DNA from: Albibacterium bauzanense
GTDB lineage: Bacteria; Bacteroidota; Bacteroidia; Sphingobacteriales; Sphingobacteriaceae
Assembly: GCF_004339765.1 (NCBI RefSeq)
Contig: NZ_SMGO01000001.1
Span: 744,001-808,000, forward strand
DNA: 64,000 nt
Direction: 5' to 3'
Shown here: one piece after another, positions 1 through 8,630 of the stretch
Layout of the letters: each line of letters opens with the position of its first letter
How positions within the stretch are numbered: the first letter of the stretch is position 1
Made by a program: the position numbers and the translations under genes
Notes under the pieces: generated by a model
What the model was told of the DNA's origin: nothing
Seen by the model: only the letters and a program-made list of their open reading frames with translations
Databases searched by the model: none

Positions 1-41
1 AGTAAAGGATTTTTATATCGATAGAAGAAAGAATTATCCAT
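1..41 (-). CDS. RND efflux pump, first 13 codons only (partial, cut by window edge)
   Basis: An ATG on the minus strand at 41-39 opens a frame that stays open to the window edge and begins MDNSFFYRYKNPL. It lies directly after the adaptor gene. A tripartite efflux operon would have its inner-membrane RND permease here, and RND permeases start with a short cytoplasmic segment before the first membrane helix. The identity is inferred from context plus this short fit; the rest of the gene is outside the window. Confidence 0.45.
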   Translation of the reverse strand, partial: MDNSFFYRYKNPL

Positions 42-46
42 AGCGT

Positions 47-970
47 TTATTCCTTAATCAACCTAACTTTTGCAGTATCAGCCAATCCATAATTACCACT
101 GATCAAAATCAGATCTTGAGGACTGAACTGAGGTGATATAATCTCCACACGCGAACCAGTTTCCAGGCCCTTATGAATTGGTGTACGAACAGCTGTTGAA
201 TCATTCTGCATCTTCATAACCCAGAAATTCTGCTGTTGCTCATCAGAAAGAACTGCCTCCTTTGGCAAAGAAGGGTACTGTGCGGTCTTTTTAACTAACA
301 AAACTTTGGCTATCAAATTTTCAGGAATATTAGCAGCGTCACTAACTTTTATAAGTACCCTCTGTGTTTGAGAAACTGAATCTACACTGGGCATGGTTTG
401 CGAAATAATACCTCGCAAAACTCGCTCGTCTGGCAATACCAACTCAATCAACTTATTATCTTTCAGCAATTGATTATACTCATAAGGCAAATTCATAATA
501 AATCCAAAGCTGCTTTGGTCAGACAACTGCGCCAAAGATTCACCATCCTGAACATAATCTCCTACCTGATGATTTAATTGAACAATATAACCACTGGCGG
601 AACTCTTGACCTGAGTAGTTCCGGAAAAATTAAAAGAAGTATCCAGCTTAGTTATCAGCTTACCGAGGCTCTCCGCCTCCTTTGTTTTAATAACAAAAAG
701 CGTCTGCCCTCGATTTATCCAATCGCCCACCTCAATGTTCGATGAAGTTATATAACCAGTTGTATTAGCTTTTACAAAATTCTTAAGCAGAAAAACAGCT
801 GTAGCATTCAGCTCAATCTTCTCCTGTAATAAAGCAGAATCAATACTTATTGCAGTTACAGGTGTAGCTGCAGCCGCAGGAGCTTGCTCGGCAGCTGCAG
901 GGTCGCTTACCTGACAAGCATTGATGCTTAAACAAAATATCAATAAAGAATAAATTGATAAGTACCTCAT
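47..970 (-). CDS. RND efflux periplasmic adaptor (membrane fusion) lipoprotein
   Basis: Periplasmic adaptor expected to join an inner-membrane RND pump to the outer-membrane channel encoded just upstream. The N-terminus is a lipoprotein signal with lipobox SINAC (Cys about residue 19). Two lipoyl/barrel-sandwich half motifs are visible: TGYITSSNIEVGDWINRGQ (about 70-90) and SGYIVQLNHQVGDYVQDGES (about 125-145). The usual alpha-helical hairpin between them is very short, giving 307 aa against the more typical 350-400. A beta-barrel and membrane-proximal region follow. The start lies 3 bp after the TolC-like gene, so the two are co-transcribed. Substrate unknown. Confidence 0.85.
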   Translation of the reverse strand: MRYLSIYSLLIFCLSINACQVSDPAAAEQAPAAAATPVTAISIDSALLQEKIELNATAVFLLKNFVKANTTGYITSSNIEVGDWINRGQTLFVIKTKEAESLGKLITKLDTSFNFSGTTQVKSSASGYIVQLNHQVGDYVQDGESLAQLSDQSSFGFIMNLPYEYNQLLKDNKLIELVLPDERVLRGIISQTMPSVDSVSQTQRVLIKVSDAANIPENLIAKVLLVKKTAQYPSLPKEAVLSDEQQQNFWVMKMQNDSTAVRTPIHKGLETGSRVEIISPQFSPQDLILISGNYGLADTAKVRLIKE

Positions 971-972
971 AG

Positions 973-2217
973 CTATTGAATTAACAAATAATTAAGCTGA
1001 TTAATAAGTTGCTCTTGATTAACGTAATTCTGAATAATAGCAGACCTCAAATCCAGGTAATTATTAACAGAAAGAACAAAATCAACTACACGTACATCCC
1101 CTTTTTGCAACTGCAAGGCATTGGCTTGCACCAAGGTCTTTGAATATTGTATTTGCTCTTCTGCTAATTTTAAAATATCATTATACTGTTCTACTTGCTG
1201 CTGAATTTGCAATATTTGCTGTTGATACTGTTGCTTTGAAAAATCACGATTAGCAACAGCAGTTGATTCAATCAGTCTGTTTTTTGCCAAAGCAATCCTC
1301 CTTTGTCCACCATCATAAATAGGAATTGAAAGATTTAGCCCAACACTAAAACCCATATTTTTATAAGCGTGCGTAATCAACGGTGACTGATAACCGGCAT
1401 CTGCAAAAACGCTTAATTTAGGTTGATATGATTGCAAAATCAACTGCTCATTATTGCTATTTTTAAGACTGTCGACTTGAAAGCTCTGATAATAAATACT
1501 GTTCTGAAAGGAAGTCTCATCCAGCTTCTTAATAGCAGGTTTTTCTAAATGTTGAAGAGTTGTGTCTACAATTCCACTTAAATAATTTAACGTTGCCAAA
1601 TCATTAAGATACTGTCCATGCAACTGTTTATGAGCTAATTCGCGCTGTTTCAAAGTCACATTAAAGGTCAAATATTCAGTTTGCGTAAACACAGCCTTTT
1701 GAGTTAAAAGCTTTAAAACCTGATCTTCTCCATAAAGCAGATCCATTATTTCAGAAGAAAGCAAAAGCTGCTCCTGTTCGCCATAAACAAGCACATATTG
1801 TTCGGTAATACTTTTTCTTAAACTAGCTCCAGCTAGTTTATATTGATTATTTAATGCGTTCTTATCAAGCTCAACACCCAATAATTGAGCATTTAATTTC
1901 TTACGACCAACAAGTTCCTTGTTAACAGTTACCAAAGCACTTACCAGCTGCCCATTTGTGATAGCATCATCATAACCATAACCGTTAATAACCGGGGCAT
2001 ACATTAAATTAGATCCTGCAGAAACTTGCGGTCCGTAAGAAGATTTTATTTGCTGATTATCCAAGTCTAATGACTGGATTTGATTTTGGAGGTCTACAAA
2101 AACAGGGCTATTTCTCTCAGACGCATTAATAAAGTAATTTAAATCTTTATCCTGAGCGGATACAGATAAGCTCCATACAATTAATAATAAATTAAATATG
2201 CTTATCCCAATTTTCAT
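973..2217 (-). CDS. TolC-family outer membrane efflux protein
   Basis: Outer-membrane channel component of the efflux operon. It starts with a Sec signal peptide ending near SVSAQ, then has two long helical repeats rich in Gln and Leu, as in the TolC/OEP family. The internal segment GFSVGLNLSIPIYDGGQRRIA is the characteristic beta-strand region of the second repeat. At 414 aa it is a normal length. It is first in the adaptor-pump operon, 39 bp after the GtrA gene, so read-through from the membrane genes upstream is possible. Confidence 0.88.
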   Translation of the reverse strand: MKIGISIFNLLLIVWSLSVSAQDKDLNYFINASERNSPVFVDLQNQIQSLDLDNQQIKSSYGPQVSAGSNLMYAPVINGYGYDDAITNGQLVSALVTVNKELVGRKKLNAQLLGVELDKNALNNQYKLAGASLRKSITEQYVLVYGEQEQLLLSSEIMDLLYGEDQVLKLLTQKAVFTQTEYLTFNVTLKQRELAHKQLHGQYLNDLATLNYLSGIVDTTLQHLEKPAIKKLDETSFQNSIYYQSFQVDSLKNSNNEQLILQSYQPKLSVFADAGYQSPLITHAYKNMGFSVGLNLSIPIYDGGQRRIALAKNRLIESTAVANRDFSKQQYQQQILQIQQQVEQYNDILKLAEEQIQYSKTLVQANALQLQKGDVRVVDFVLSVNNYLDLRSAIIQNYVNQEQLINQLNYLLIQ

Positions 2218-2256
2218 AACCGAAAACTAGCTATGAAATCTGAATACTTTCTGAAT

Positions 2257-2664
2257 TTATTTCAGTGCTTCACCTTTTTTAAACACCCAATAAGTTTGTA
2301 AGGTATAATTGAACCCAAGTGAAACTAGAATATCTGTCATAATCCTGCTTATCTTATAATCAATTCTCAACCAATTGGTAAACAGGTAGGTACCTGCAGA
2401 TTTCAAGAACACGCTACCAACAACAACCACAACAAACTTTAATAATTGGCCTTTTACTTCCAGCTTATCCGCACGGTAAGTCCATTTTCTATTAATAGAA
2501 AAATTAACAATGGCACCAATAAAGCCGCTAATAACAATTGAGATCGTATAATGAATATGGATTATCTCGGTACAGATTATCATGATTGAATAATCTACCA
2601 GCCCTCCAATGAAAGCTGATGCCTGAGCTTTTATGAAAACAAGAAAGGAAGATTTCTTCTTCAA
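2257..2664 (-). CDS. GtrA family membrane protein
   Basis: A 135-aa protein with four predicted membrane helices and the GtrA pattern: FIGGLVDYSIMI in helix 1, GFIGAIVNFSINRKWTY after helix 2, and a C-terminal FNYTLQTYWVFKKG. The family is thought to take part in moving polyprenyl-phosphate-linked sugars across the inner membrane for glycolipid or surface-glycan modification. It follows the CDP-alcohol phosphotransferase gene by 30 bp on the same strand, which fits a shared envelope-lipid role. The exact substrate cannot be read from sequence. Confidence 0.85.
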   Translation of the reverse strand: MKKKSSFLVFIKAQASAFIGGLVDYSIMIICTEIIHIHYTISIVISGFIGAIVNFSINRKWTYRADKLEVKGQLLKFVVVVVGSVFLKSAGTYLFTNWLRIDYKISRIMTDILVSLGFNYTLQTYWVFKKGEALK

Positions 2665-2694
2665 AATAACTATTTAAAATAAACAGGTATATTC

Positions 2695-3405
2695 TTAATC
2701 AATAAGCTTATTTAATTCCTTAACCTTTCTATCTGCAATATCCCGGTCATCACCCAATTTCAAGAGTTTTCGGGTATCAATAATATTAATGATAAAGAGA
2801 ATAACACAAATACCACCAACGAAAAAGTGAATTGTATTAAAGAATAACATTTCAATCAAAATCATTAAAGCGATAACGATCCGTATCTCTGTAGGCCCCA
2901 TCAAGCCGGCATCAATGGTATAAACATCTGTAATCCGGTATCGAAGCTGTGATATGATCATTGCCCAGCCATATAGCACTACAAAGAGAAAAGCAAGCAC
3001 CTCATAACCGTCTTTGGCATAAAAGAAGTAACCCATACCGATCAATACCGTACCCACCCAGTCCATGACAATATCAAGCGAAAAGCCATACCATTTCCTC
3101 GGTATATTCCTATAATAAGCAATTCTGCCATCGAGCGAATCTCCAAACCAGTTAATAAAAAGTCCGGCTACGCCCAATAAAAGAAAAAGCTGACTACCAT
3201 AATATGCCAGTATAAAACCCAGCATAACCAGTAATGAACCAAACAGGCCAATAGCCGTAAGCCTATTAGGTGTTATAAATGCAGGTATTCTCGCAACCAG
3301 AAAAGAGATGAATGTTTGCTCCGGGCCACTCAAAATATTAGTCCGTTTTCTATCTTTAAATAGCTTTTTTTTCTTTGCCCTTTCAGCCACTTCTAAATCT
3401 GTCAT
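2695..3405 (-). CDS. CDP-alcohol phosphatidyltransferase family protein
   Basis: Integral membrane enzyme family that transfers a phosphatidyl group from a CDP-alcohol to an acceptor such as an inositol, glycerol phosphate or serine. The catalytic motif lies near residues 88-114: DSLDG, then A, then GFSLD and IVMD. All four aspartates and both glycines are in place. The Arg that normally follows Ala (DGxxAR) is Tyr here. The protein is 236 aa with about six membrane segments. It is first in a minus-strand group with GtrA. The acceptor alcohol is unknown. Confidence 0.82.
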   Translation of the reverse strand: MTDLEVAERAKKKKLFKDRKRTNILSGPEQTFISFLVARIPAFITPNRLTAIGLFGSLLVMLGFILAYYGSQLFLLLGVAGLFINWFGDSLDGRIAYYRNIPRKWYGFSLDIVMDWVGTVLIGMGYFFYAKDGYEVLAFLFVVLYGWAMIISQLRYRITDVYTIDAGLMGPTEIRIVIALMILIEMLFFNTIHFFVGGICVILFIINIIDTRKLLKLGDDRDIADRKVKELNKLID

Positions 3406-3461
3406 TGTTTCATCCTAATTTTGCCTGCAAATATACACAAACAGAAGTATCTACAATTACA

Positions 3462-3495
3462 ACTAATAAACTAGTTGCGAAACTAGGACATTAGT
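3462..3495. promoter_or_regulatory. Paired operator for the BlaI-type repressor
   Basis: Two ACTA-N6-TAGT palindromes lie in tandem at 3462-3475 and 3482-3495, with centres exactly 20 bp apart (about two helical turns). Between them the inner halves form a perfect CTAGTT-GCGA-AACTAG inverted repeat at 3471-3486. They overlap the predicted -33 box and sit between the divergent phosphotransferase and BlaI genes. Assignment to BlaI is an inference from position and dyad geometry. Confidence 0.6.
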
Positions 3496-3505
3496 ATTAT
3501 ATTTG
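3475..3505 (+). promoter_or_regulatory. Predicted Bacteroidota promoter for the BlaI-M56 operon
   Basis: TTG at 3475-3477, 20 nt, then TATATTTG at 3498-3505. This matches the Bacteroidota consensus (TTTG, 19-21 nt, TAnnTTTG). The -33 box lies inside the double palindrome, so a bound repressor would block it. Confidence 0.6.
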
Positions 3506-3600
3506 ATTATATGAAATATCCATGTAGCACAGGCTGCACAAACACGGATGAAAACACATTGGATATTCCATATGACCATTAAAGGTCAAATTATTTACAT

Positions 3601-3984
3601 ATGAAACACACCATGGAAATCAAAGAATTAACAAGAGCCGAAGAGGAAATTATGCAAAAGTTATGGGTACTGGAAAAAGCTTTTGTAAAAGATATTATTA
3701 AAGAGCTTCCTGAACCTAAACCAGCTTATAATACGGTGTCTACCATTATCAGAATCTTAGAAACGAAAGGTTTTGTAGCTCATGAAAGCTTCGGAAAAAG
3801 CCACCGTTACTATCCACTTGTTTTAAAAGATGCCTATAAAAACTTTGCATCAGGCAAGCTGATATCTTCTTATTTCGACAATTCTGCACAAAACATGCTC
3901 TCCTTCTTTCTTAAAAAAGAAAAGCTGAATGTCAAAGAAATGGATGAGATCCTTAAAATAATTGAAGACGCAAAAAAGAAATAA
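3601..3984 (+). CDS. BlaI/MecI/CopY family transcriptional repressor
   Basis: A 127-aa winged-helix repressor of the penicillinase-repressor family. The N-terminal segment LTRAEEEIMQKLWVLEKAFV and PKPAYNTVSTIIRILETKGF are the typical DNA-binding helices. The C-terminal part is the dimerisation region that BlaR1-type peptidases cleave. It lies 20 bp before an M56 peptidase gene, the standard pairing. Met5 (3613) is an alternative start. The double palindrome upstream suggests autoregulation. Actual inducer and target genes are not evident; no beta-lactamase is nearby. Confidence 0.9.
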   Translation: MKHTMEIKELTRAEEEIMQKLWVLEKAFVKDIIKELPEPKPAYNTVSTIIRILETKGFVAHESFGKSHRYYPLVLKDAYKNFASGKLISSYFDNSAQNMLSFFLKKEKLNVKEMDEILKIIEDAKKK

Positions 3985-4004
3985 ACAATTAAAACCCCAA
4001 GGTT

Positions 4005-5264
4005 ATGGAATATCTATTATGGGCAAATGCCTACCTGGCAATCTTTTACGGATTCTACTGGTTCTTTTTACGAAAAGAAACCTTCTTTCAATTAAACAGA
4101 TTGTATTTGATAGGCAGTACGTTATTTTCCTTCATTATTCCCCTCTTAGATCTGAAAATATTTAAAGCCAGTTCAGAATTATTCTCTACCGTTCTTCCTA
4201 TTTCTGCAGTACTTCCTTTAGCCGAAATTAATCCGGCTACTGTATCTTACAGCAATTCCGAAAGCGGTTTATCAGCCTTAACTACCATCTATACTATCGG
4301 TTGCTCACTATCCATTCTATGGCTTTTATACCGACTTTTCATCTTTAAAAAGAACTTAAATAAACCGGCTTCAGGCGATGCCTACTCCTTTCTTAACTTT
4401 GTAAGGGTTGACCCGAATATAGATGGATATGCTAAAGTTGTAGCGCATGAGGATATTCATGCTCAAGAATACCATAGCCTGGATATCTTATTTTTTGAAT
4501 TCATCCAAATCATCAATTGGTTTAACCCACTCGTTTATTTTCTGCTTCGATCTGTCAAGCTCAATCATGAATACATTGCAGATGAAAAAGCTACTAGCAC
4601 CAATGACGACCGAATTAATTATGCGAATTTATTAGTAAGTCACGCTTTTTCTACTCCCGTACATTCTATCATGAACAATTTCTTTAATAAACCATTTTTA
4701 AAAAGCAGGGTTACGATGTTATTTAAAAACAAATCAAAGAAATCAGTATTGATACGGTTCTCACTTCTAATTCCAGTCATGCTAATAGCATTCGCTCTTC
4801 AATCTGGGAAATCGATTGAAACAAGCGCAAAACCTCTTGTCACCCTAAATAACCCTGTAACATCGCCCTTAAATACTATAGAAGAAACTAGCGGAGAGAA
4901 TTCAAAAGCAACCAATGAACCTACTGACACACACATTTTCACATCTGTTGAAGAGCCTCCTGAACCTATTGGCGGATTAGAAGAGTTCTATAAATACATA
5001 GGTGAAAACGCCAACTTTTCAAAAGAAGCCTATCCAGCTAGCGACAGTAACTCGAATGTTAGAGTACTCGTTAGCTTTATTGTGGAAACAGATGGTTCTC
5101 TATCAACTATAAAAAGTCTGCGAGATCCTGGTCATGGAACCTTTGAAGAAGTAAAACGCTTATTAGAAAACGCACCGAAATGGAAACCAGGCATACAAAA
5201 CACAAGACCAGTCCGCGTACAATTTACCTTACCTATACAACTTAACAGCTTGGCTAAATCTTAA
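4005..5264 (+). CDS. BlaR1-like M56 metallopeptidase with C-terminal TonB domain
   Basis: Inner-membrane sensor protease of 419 aa. About four membrane helices flank the zinc motif HEDIH (residues 148-152) with the further M56 signature HSLDILFFE. The last 90 residues (about 330-415) match the TonB C-terminal fold, including VLVSFIVETDGSLS and FTLPIQL. The penicillin-binding sensor domain of staphylococcal BlaR1 is absent; Bacteroidota often replace it with a TonB domain. Role by analogy: senses an envelope signal and inactivates the BlaI partner encoded 20 bp upstream. The signal is unknown. Confidence 0.88.
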   Translation: MEYLLWANAYLAIFYGFYWFFLRKETFFQLNRLYLIGSTLFSFIIPLLDLKIFKASSELFSTVLPISAVLPLAEINPATVSYSNSESGLSALTTIYTIGCSLSILWLLYRLFIFKKNLNKPASGDAYSFLNFVRVDPNIDGYAKVVAHEDIHAQEYHSLDILFFEFIQIINWFNPLVYFLLRSVKLNHEYIADEKATSTNDDRINYANLLVSHAFSTPVHSIMNNFFNKPFLKSRVTMLFKNKSKKSVLIRFSLLIPVMLIAFALQSGKSIETSAKPLVTLNNPVTSPLNTIEETSGENSKATNEPTDTHIFTSVEEPPEPIGGLEEFYKYIGENANFSKEAYPASDSNSNVRVLVSFIVETDGSLSTIKSLRDPGHGTFEEVKRLLENAPKWKPGIQNTRPVRVQFTLPIQLNSLAKS

Positions 5265-5288
5265 ATATAAAATCTCTATATTTAATGC

Positions 5289-6356
5289 ATGTCAATATTA
5301 TTCAGTCCACTTAGCGTAAGAGAAGTAACGTTCAAAAACAGAATCGTTGTTTCTCCCATGTGTCAATATTCTGCTCAGGATGGTTTTGCAAACGACTGGC
5401 ACCTGGTTCATCTTGGAAGCCGTGCTGTAGGCGGAGCCGGACTAATTATCGCAGAAGCCACTTCCATAACGCCTGAAGGCAGAATTTCACCAGAAGATCT
5501 GGGCATCTGGAAAGATGAACACATCCCTGAATTAAAAAGAATAACTAATTTCATTCATCAACACGGAGCAGTTGCCGGTGTTCAACTGGCACATGCAGGT
5601 CGAAAAGCAAGCAGCTCTTCTCCCTGGAATGGTGCTACACAACTCTCTCTTGAAGAAGGTGGCTGGCAAACTTTAGCACCCAGTGCAATAGCATTTAACA
5701 GCAATAACCGCCCTCCCCTTGCTCTGGATAAACAAGGTATCGAAAGAATTATCAGCAGCTTTAAAGATGCTGCCGAACGTGCTCTGGAAGCCGGATTTCA
5801 ATTGATCGAAATTCATGCAGCACATGGCTATTTAATAAACCAATTCTTATCACCACTCAGTAACCAACGCGAGGATGAATATGGCGGATCTTTTGAAAAC
5901 AGAATCCGTTTATTGCTGGAAGTCATTCAAGCTATCAGAGAAGTCTGGCCCGAAAGCTATCCACTTTTTGTTCGCATATCAGCCACCGATTGGGTTGAAA
6001 ATGGCTGGCAGATTGAAGACTCCATCGATCTGAGCAAAATCTTAAAAACAAAAGGAGTTGATTTAATCGATTGCTCATCGGGAGGAGTAATCTCCGGAGT
6101 AAAAATTCCGCTAGTTCCTGGCTATCAATCGCCCCTTGCAGAAGCAATAAGAAAGAATGCAAATATCTTAACCGCTGCAGTCGGGTTAATTACTGATGCT
6201 GAACAAGCCGAACAACTTTTACAAGATGGCAAAGCCGACCTAATTCTATTTGCCCGCGAATCATTACGCAACCCCTATTTACCACTCATTTTTGCACAAA
6301 AACTAAACGCAGAAATAGACTGGCCACTTCAATACGAACGCGCTAAACCCAGATAG
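5289..6356 (+). CDS. Old yellow enzyme, YqjM/NamA-type NADH:flavin oxidoreductase
   Basis: FMN-dependent ene-reductase of 355 aa reducing activated C=C bonds with NAD(P)H. The YqjM-type features are visible: Cys25 in PMCQYS (Cys26 in YqjM, tunes the flavin), HAGRKAS, and the substrate-binding His pair in HAAHGYLINQFLSP followed by NQREDEYGGS. FMN phosphate-binding residues are in the C-terminal LILFARESLRNP. It starts 24 bp after the M56 gene, so partial read-through is possible, but function does not suggest a link. Physiological substrate unknown. Confidence 0.9.
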   Translation: MSILFSPLSVREVTFKNRIVVSPMCQYSAQDGFANDWHLVHLGSRAVGGAGLIIAEATSITPEGRISPEDLGIWKDEHIPELKRITNFIHQHGAVAGVQLAHAGRKASSSSPWNGATQLSLEEGGWQTLAPSAIAFNSNNRPPLALDKQGIERIISSFKDAAERALEAGFQLIEIHAAHGYLINQFLSPLSNQREDEYGGSFENRIRLLLEVIQAIREVWPESYPLFVRISATDWVENGWQIEDSIDLSKILKTKGVDLIDCSSGGVISGVKIPLVPGYQSPLAEAIRKNANILTAAVGLITDAEQAEQLLQDGKADLILFARESLRNPYLPLIFAQKLNAEIDWPLQYERAKPR

Positions 6357-6404
6357 ATTCAACGACACTGCTTTCAGAAAAGCTTAGTTATATTTTAACC
6401 ACGA

Positions 6405-7061
6405 TTACATTTCAACCGCTCCGAGATAAACACTATCCGACTGGTTGCTCCTATCAAATGCTGAAAACGCAGCATAAATATGATAGGTTTTATTTGGGCT
6501 AAAACTATCCGGAGATATACTTAATGTATCGCTTCCTGTTTTCCTAAACTGACCAGTTAGGCTAAAGAATGCATTTCCGCTGTTTACCTCGTCCTCTTTC
6601 TCTATATTGTAAGCCAACAGCATGATCTGATCATCAGGATAAGCACCTTTAACCCTATCCGGATTCCAGGTAAAAAGAAGTTCTGAATCACTGATCTTCT
6701 CAAACTGTATATCTTCGGATAATGGCAAATCGCCATAGCTCACTTTTACAAATGCCGGATTTACTGTCGTTTCAAACCCCTCTCCTTCTAATGCATTTCT
6801 CGAGAGATAAGATTTTGCTGCAGAGAATCCTTCAAAAGTTTCGGTATATCCTTTAAACCCTGCCCTAACAAATACCAATAATGGACGAAGCCATAACTGC
6901 GAAAGTCCAAACCTAAATCGATTCTTTAATTCGTTCTCTGTTGGTGGTTTCTTCCTATCAGGTAAACTTTTAATATAATCGATCCCATTCCAACTACTAC
7001 CCACAACGTCCCCTACCTTACCAGATATAGGTCCATTTATTCCCTTTTTCAATCTCGCCAT
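6405..7061 (-). CDS. DUF6266 family protein
   Basis: A 218-aa protein starting MARLKKGINGPISGKVGDVV, the N-terminal signature of DUF6266. This family is found almost only in Sphingobacteriia and relatives and has no known function. The rest contains a conserved hydrophobic block (LSQLWLRPLLVFVRAGFKGY) and a beta-rich, Ig-like C-terminal half. There is no signal peptide. It is a single gene whose upstream region carries a striking inverted and tandem 11-mer repeat. Confidence 0.8.
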   Translation of the reverse strand: MARLKKGINGPISGKVGDVVGSSWNGIDYIKSLPDRKKPPTENELKNRFRFGLSQLWLRPLLVFVRAGFKGYTETFEGFSAAKSYLSRNALEGEGFETTVNPAFVKVSYGDLPLSEDIQFEKISDSELLFTWNPDRVKGAYPDDQIMLLAYNIEKEDEVNSGNAFFSLTGQFRKTGSDTLSISPDSFSPNKTYHIYAAFSAFDRSNQSDSVYLGAVEM

Positions 7062-7143
7062 TGCCTTACATTTAAATTTGATAAAACCTTAAGATAGCCA
7101 ATACTTTATGCATAAGCTAATTAAAGCAGGATTTAGCAAGAAC

Positions 7144-7207
7144 CAAACAAGGTTCAAACAGGGTCGATATGACTGTTTTGCCCCTGTTTGAACCTTGTTT
7201 GAACCTT
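7144..7207. repeat. 20-bp perfect inverted repeat containing tandem 11-mers
   Basis: Arms at 7144-7163 and 7182-7201 are exact reverse complements with an 18-nt loop. The right side is built from the 11-mer TGTTTGAACCT repeated head-to-tail (7185-7195 and 7196-7206). The left arm holds one exact inverted copy (7150-7160) and a degenerate one before it. It lies 83 bp upstream of the DUF6266 start and 123 bp before the lipoprotein gene. There is no U-tract, so terminator function is not obvious. Confidence 0.75.
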
Positions 7208-7329
7208 ATTTAAGCAAATCGAGATATGAACGATTTTCTAATCTGCATTATGCAATAATTTATTAAATTGTAGCAATTCAATATCAGCTTCCGTTCTAAA
7301 AATACCTGATACCAAAACGATAAACCATT

Positions 7330-7977
7330 ATGAAGAACAAACAACCAGTTTTATACCTATTGGGTATATTCATGTTAATTATATGGGGATGTAAGAAGGA
7401 AGATAATAGCAAAATCCGTAATGGAGAACGTTATTACTATTATGGATTCGAAGAAAAGATTTATATAAACAAGCTGAACAACAAATTGGCAGTCAAATAC
7501 AACGATAATGAAGCTGCTAAAAAGTCAACTTCAGATATAGCTTCTTTTGCGAAAGGAGCAGAATTTCTATGGCATAATGAGCGTACAGTTGTTATAACTC
7601 TGAACCCGAATGTGGTGAACAACGTTATGACACTTTTAACTAAAGATAACAATGTTATTTCAGCTAACCCAGTTTATATCTTAGCTTCAGGTTCCGATTC
7701 AGAAATGTTTTTCACAGATGAATTTGCTGTAAAATTTAAACCAACTACTTCTCCGGCTGAAATAAAGAAAATTAATGATCGATATGGTGTTCGAATTATT
7801 GAAGAAACGGATATATATACTTTGTTAACTGTACCCAGATTGGCTGATGCACTGGAAATAGCAAATAAATACCAAGAAAGTGGTTTAGTTGTATATTCAG
7901 AACCCAATTTCTATATGAAGATTGAATTTGGTTCAACTGCCGAATATTTACCTAAAGAAACGTTTAAGGATTTGTAA
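7330..7977 (+). CDS. Lipoprotein resembling a stand-alone subtilase (S8) prodomain
   Basis: A 215-aa protein with lipobox IIWGC (Cys about 21). The C-terminal 75 residues (FAVKFKPTTSPAEIKKIND, then YGVRIIEETDIYTLLTV and ALEIANKYQESGLVVYSEPNF) match the inhibitory/chaperone prodomain that precedes the catalytic domain of fervidolysin-like S8 proteases. No Asp-His-Ser catalytic domain follows; the frame stops and the opposite-strand VanZ gene begins 33 bp later. It may be a genuine orphan inhibitor or chaperone lipoprotein, or a protease gene cut short. The family resemblance is by eye. Confidence 0.6.
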   Translation: MKNKQPVLYLLGIFMLIIWGCKKEDNSKIRNGERYYYYGFEEKIYINKLNNKLAVKYNDNEAAKKSTSDIASFAKGAEFLWHNERTVVITLNPNVVNNVMTLLTKDNNVISANPVYILASGSDSEMFFTDEFAVKFKPTTSPAEIKKINDRYGVRIIEETDIYTLLTVPRLADALEIANKYQESGLVVYSEPNFYMKIEFGSTAEYLPKETFKDL

Positions 7978-8010
7978 AGATGCCCAATAGTACTTCGTTA
8001 GCTATAAACA

Positions 8011-8526
8011 CTACATTCTAAACATGAAAAGTTTATTTATTTTTAGAAATAATAGCAACGAAATCATTAAGATAGTCCCTATTGTTGCAATTATATTGAT
8101 GAGCTTTTGTGCCTTAACACTATTTCCAAATGCTCTCTTAAGGCCTTTGAATATCAGTAATCCAATTATTCCACCTAAAGTGTTAGTAATTATATCTGTA
8201 ATATCAAAAGCTCCCAATATCAAAATAAATTGAAGGACTTCAATTAATAAACTGATCAAGAAAACAAAGAAAAGTTGTTTTCCAATAGTCCACCTTTCAA
8301 ATAGGGCTGCCGCATAGATACCAAGTGGTACAAAAATCACTATATTCAATATCATTTCAGCAAATGAAATTTTACCATTTAATACTAAAGGTTGATTAAA
8401 CGGAATTAGATTTACACTTCTGGTATTTCCCATATAAGAGAATTGCACATTAAATTTGAATAGGATGATCCAAAATAATGCAATCAAATAGATTACGAAT
8501 AACACACTGGTTAACTTATTTGTCAT
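8011..8526 (-). CDS. VanZ family membrane protein
   Basis: A 171-aa protein with about five membrane helices. VanZ-type features: the N-terminal segment with SVNLIPFNQP, the second block EMILNIVIFVPLGIYAA, and the C-terminal DITDIITNTLGGIIGLLIF. VanZ raises teicoplanin resistance in enterococci, but most homologues have no known role. No van genes are nearby. It converges on the prodomain-like lipoprotein gene. Confidence 0.85.
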   Translation of the reverse strand: MTNKLTSVLFVIYLIALFWIILFKFNVQFSYMGNTRSVNLIPFNQPLVLNGKISFAEMILNIVIFVPLGIYAAALFERWTIGKQLFFVFLISLLIEVLQFILILGAFDITDIITNTLGGIIGLLIFKGLKRAFGNSVKAQKLINIIATIGTILMISLLLFLKINKLFMFRM

Positions 8527-8630
8527 ATTATTATCTTCTCTAATGTCTGATGCATCATCTTGTTTTTCGCACTTTGCTCACACTTTCATCTGTGAAGAAA
8601 GAACGGCATGCCCATGATGGTTTCTTATCA

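Noticed and set aside
3962-4165. 67-codon frame overlapping the start of the M56 peptidase gene
   Set aside because: Out of phase with a well-supported gene and with no recognisable motif; shadow frame.
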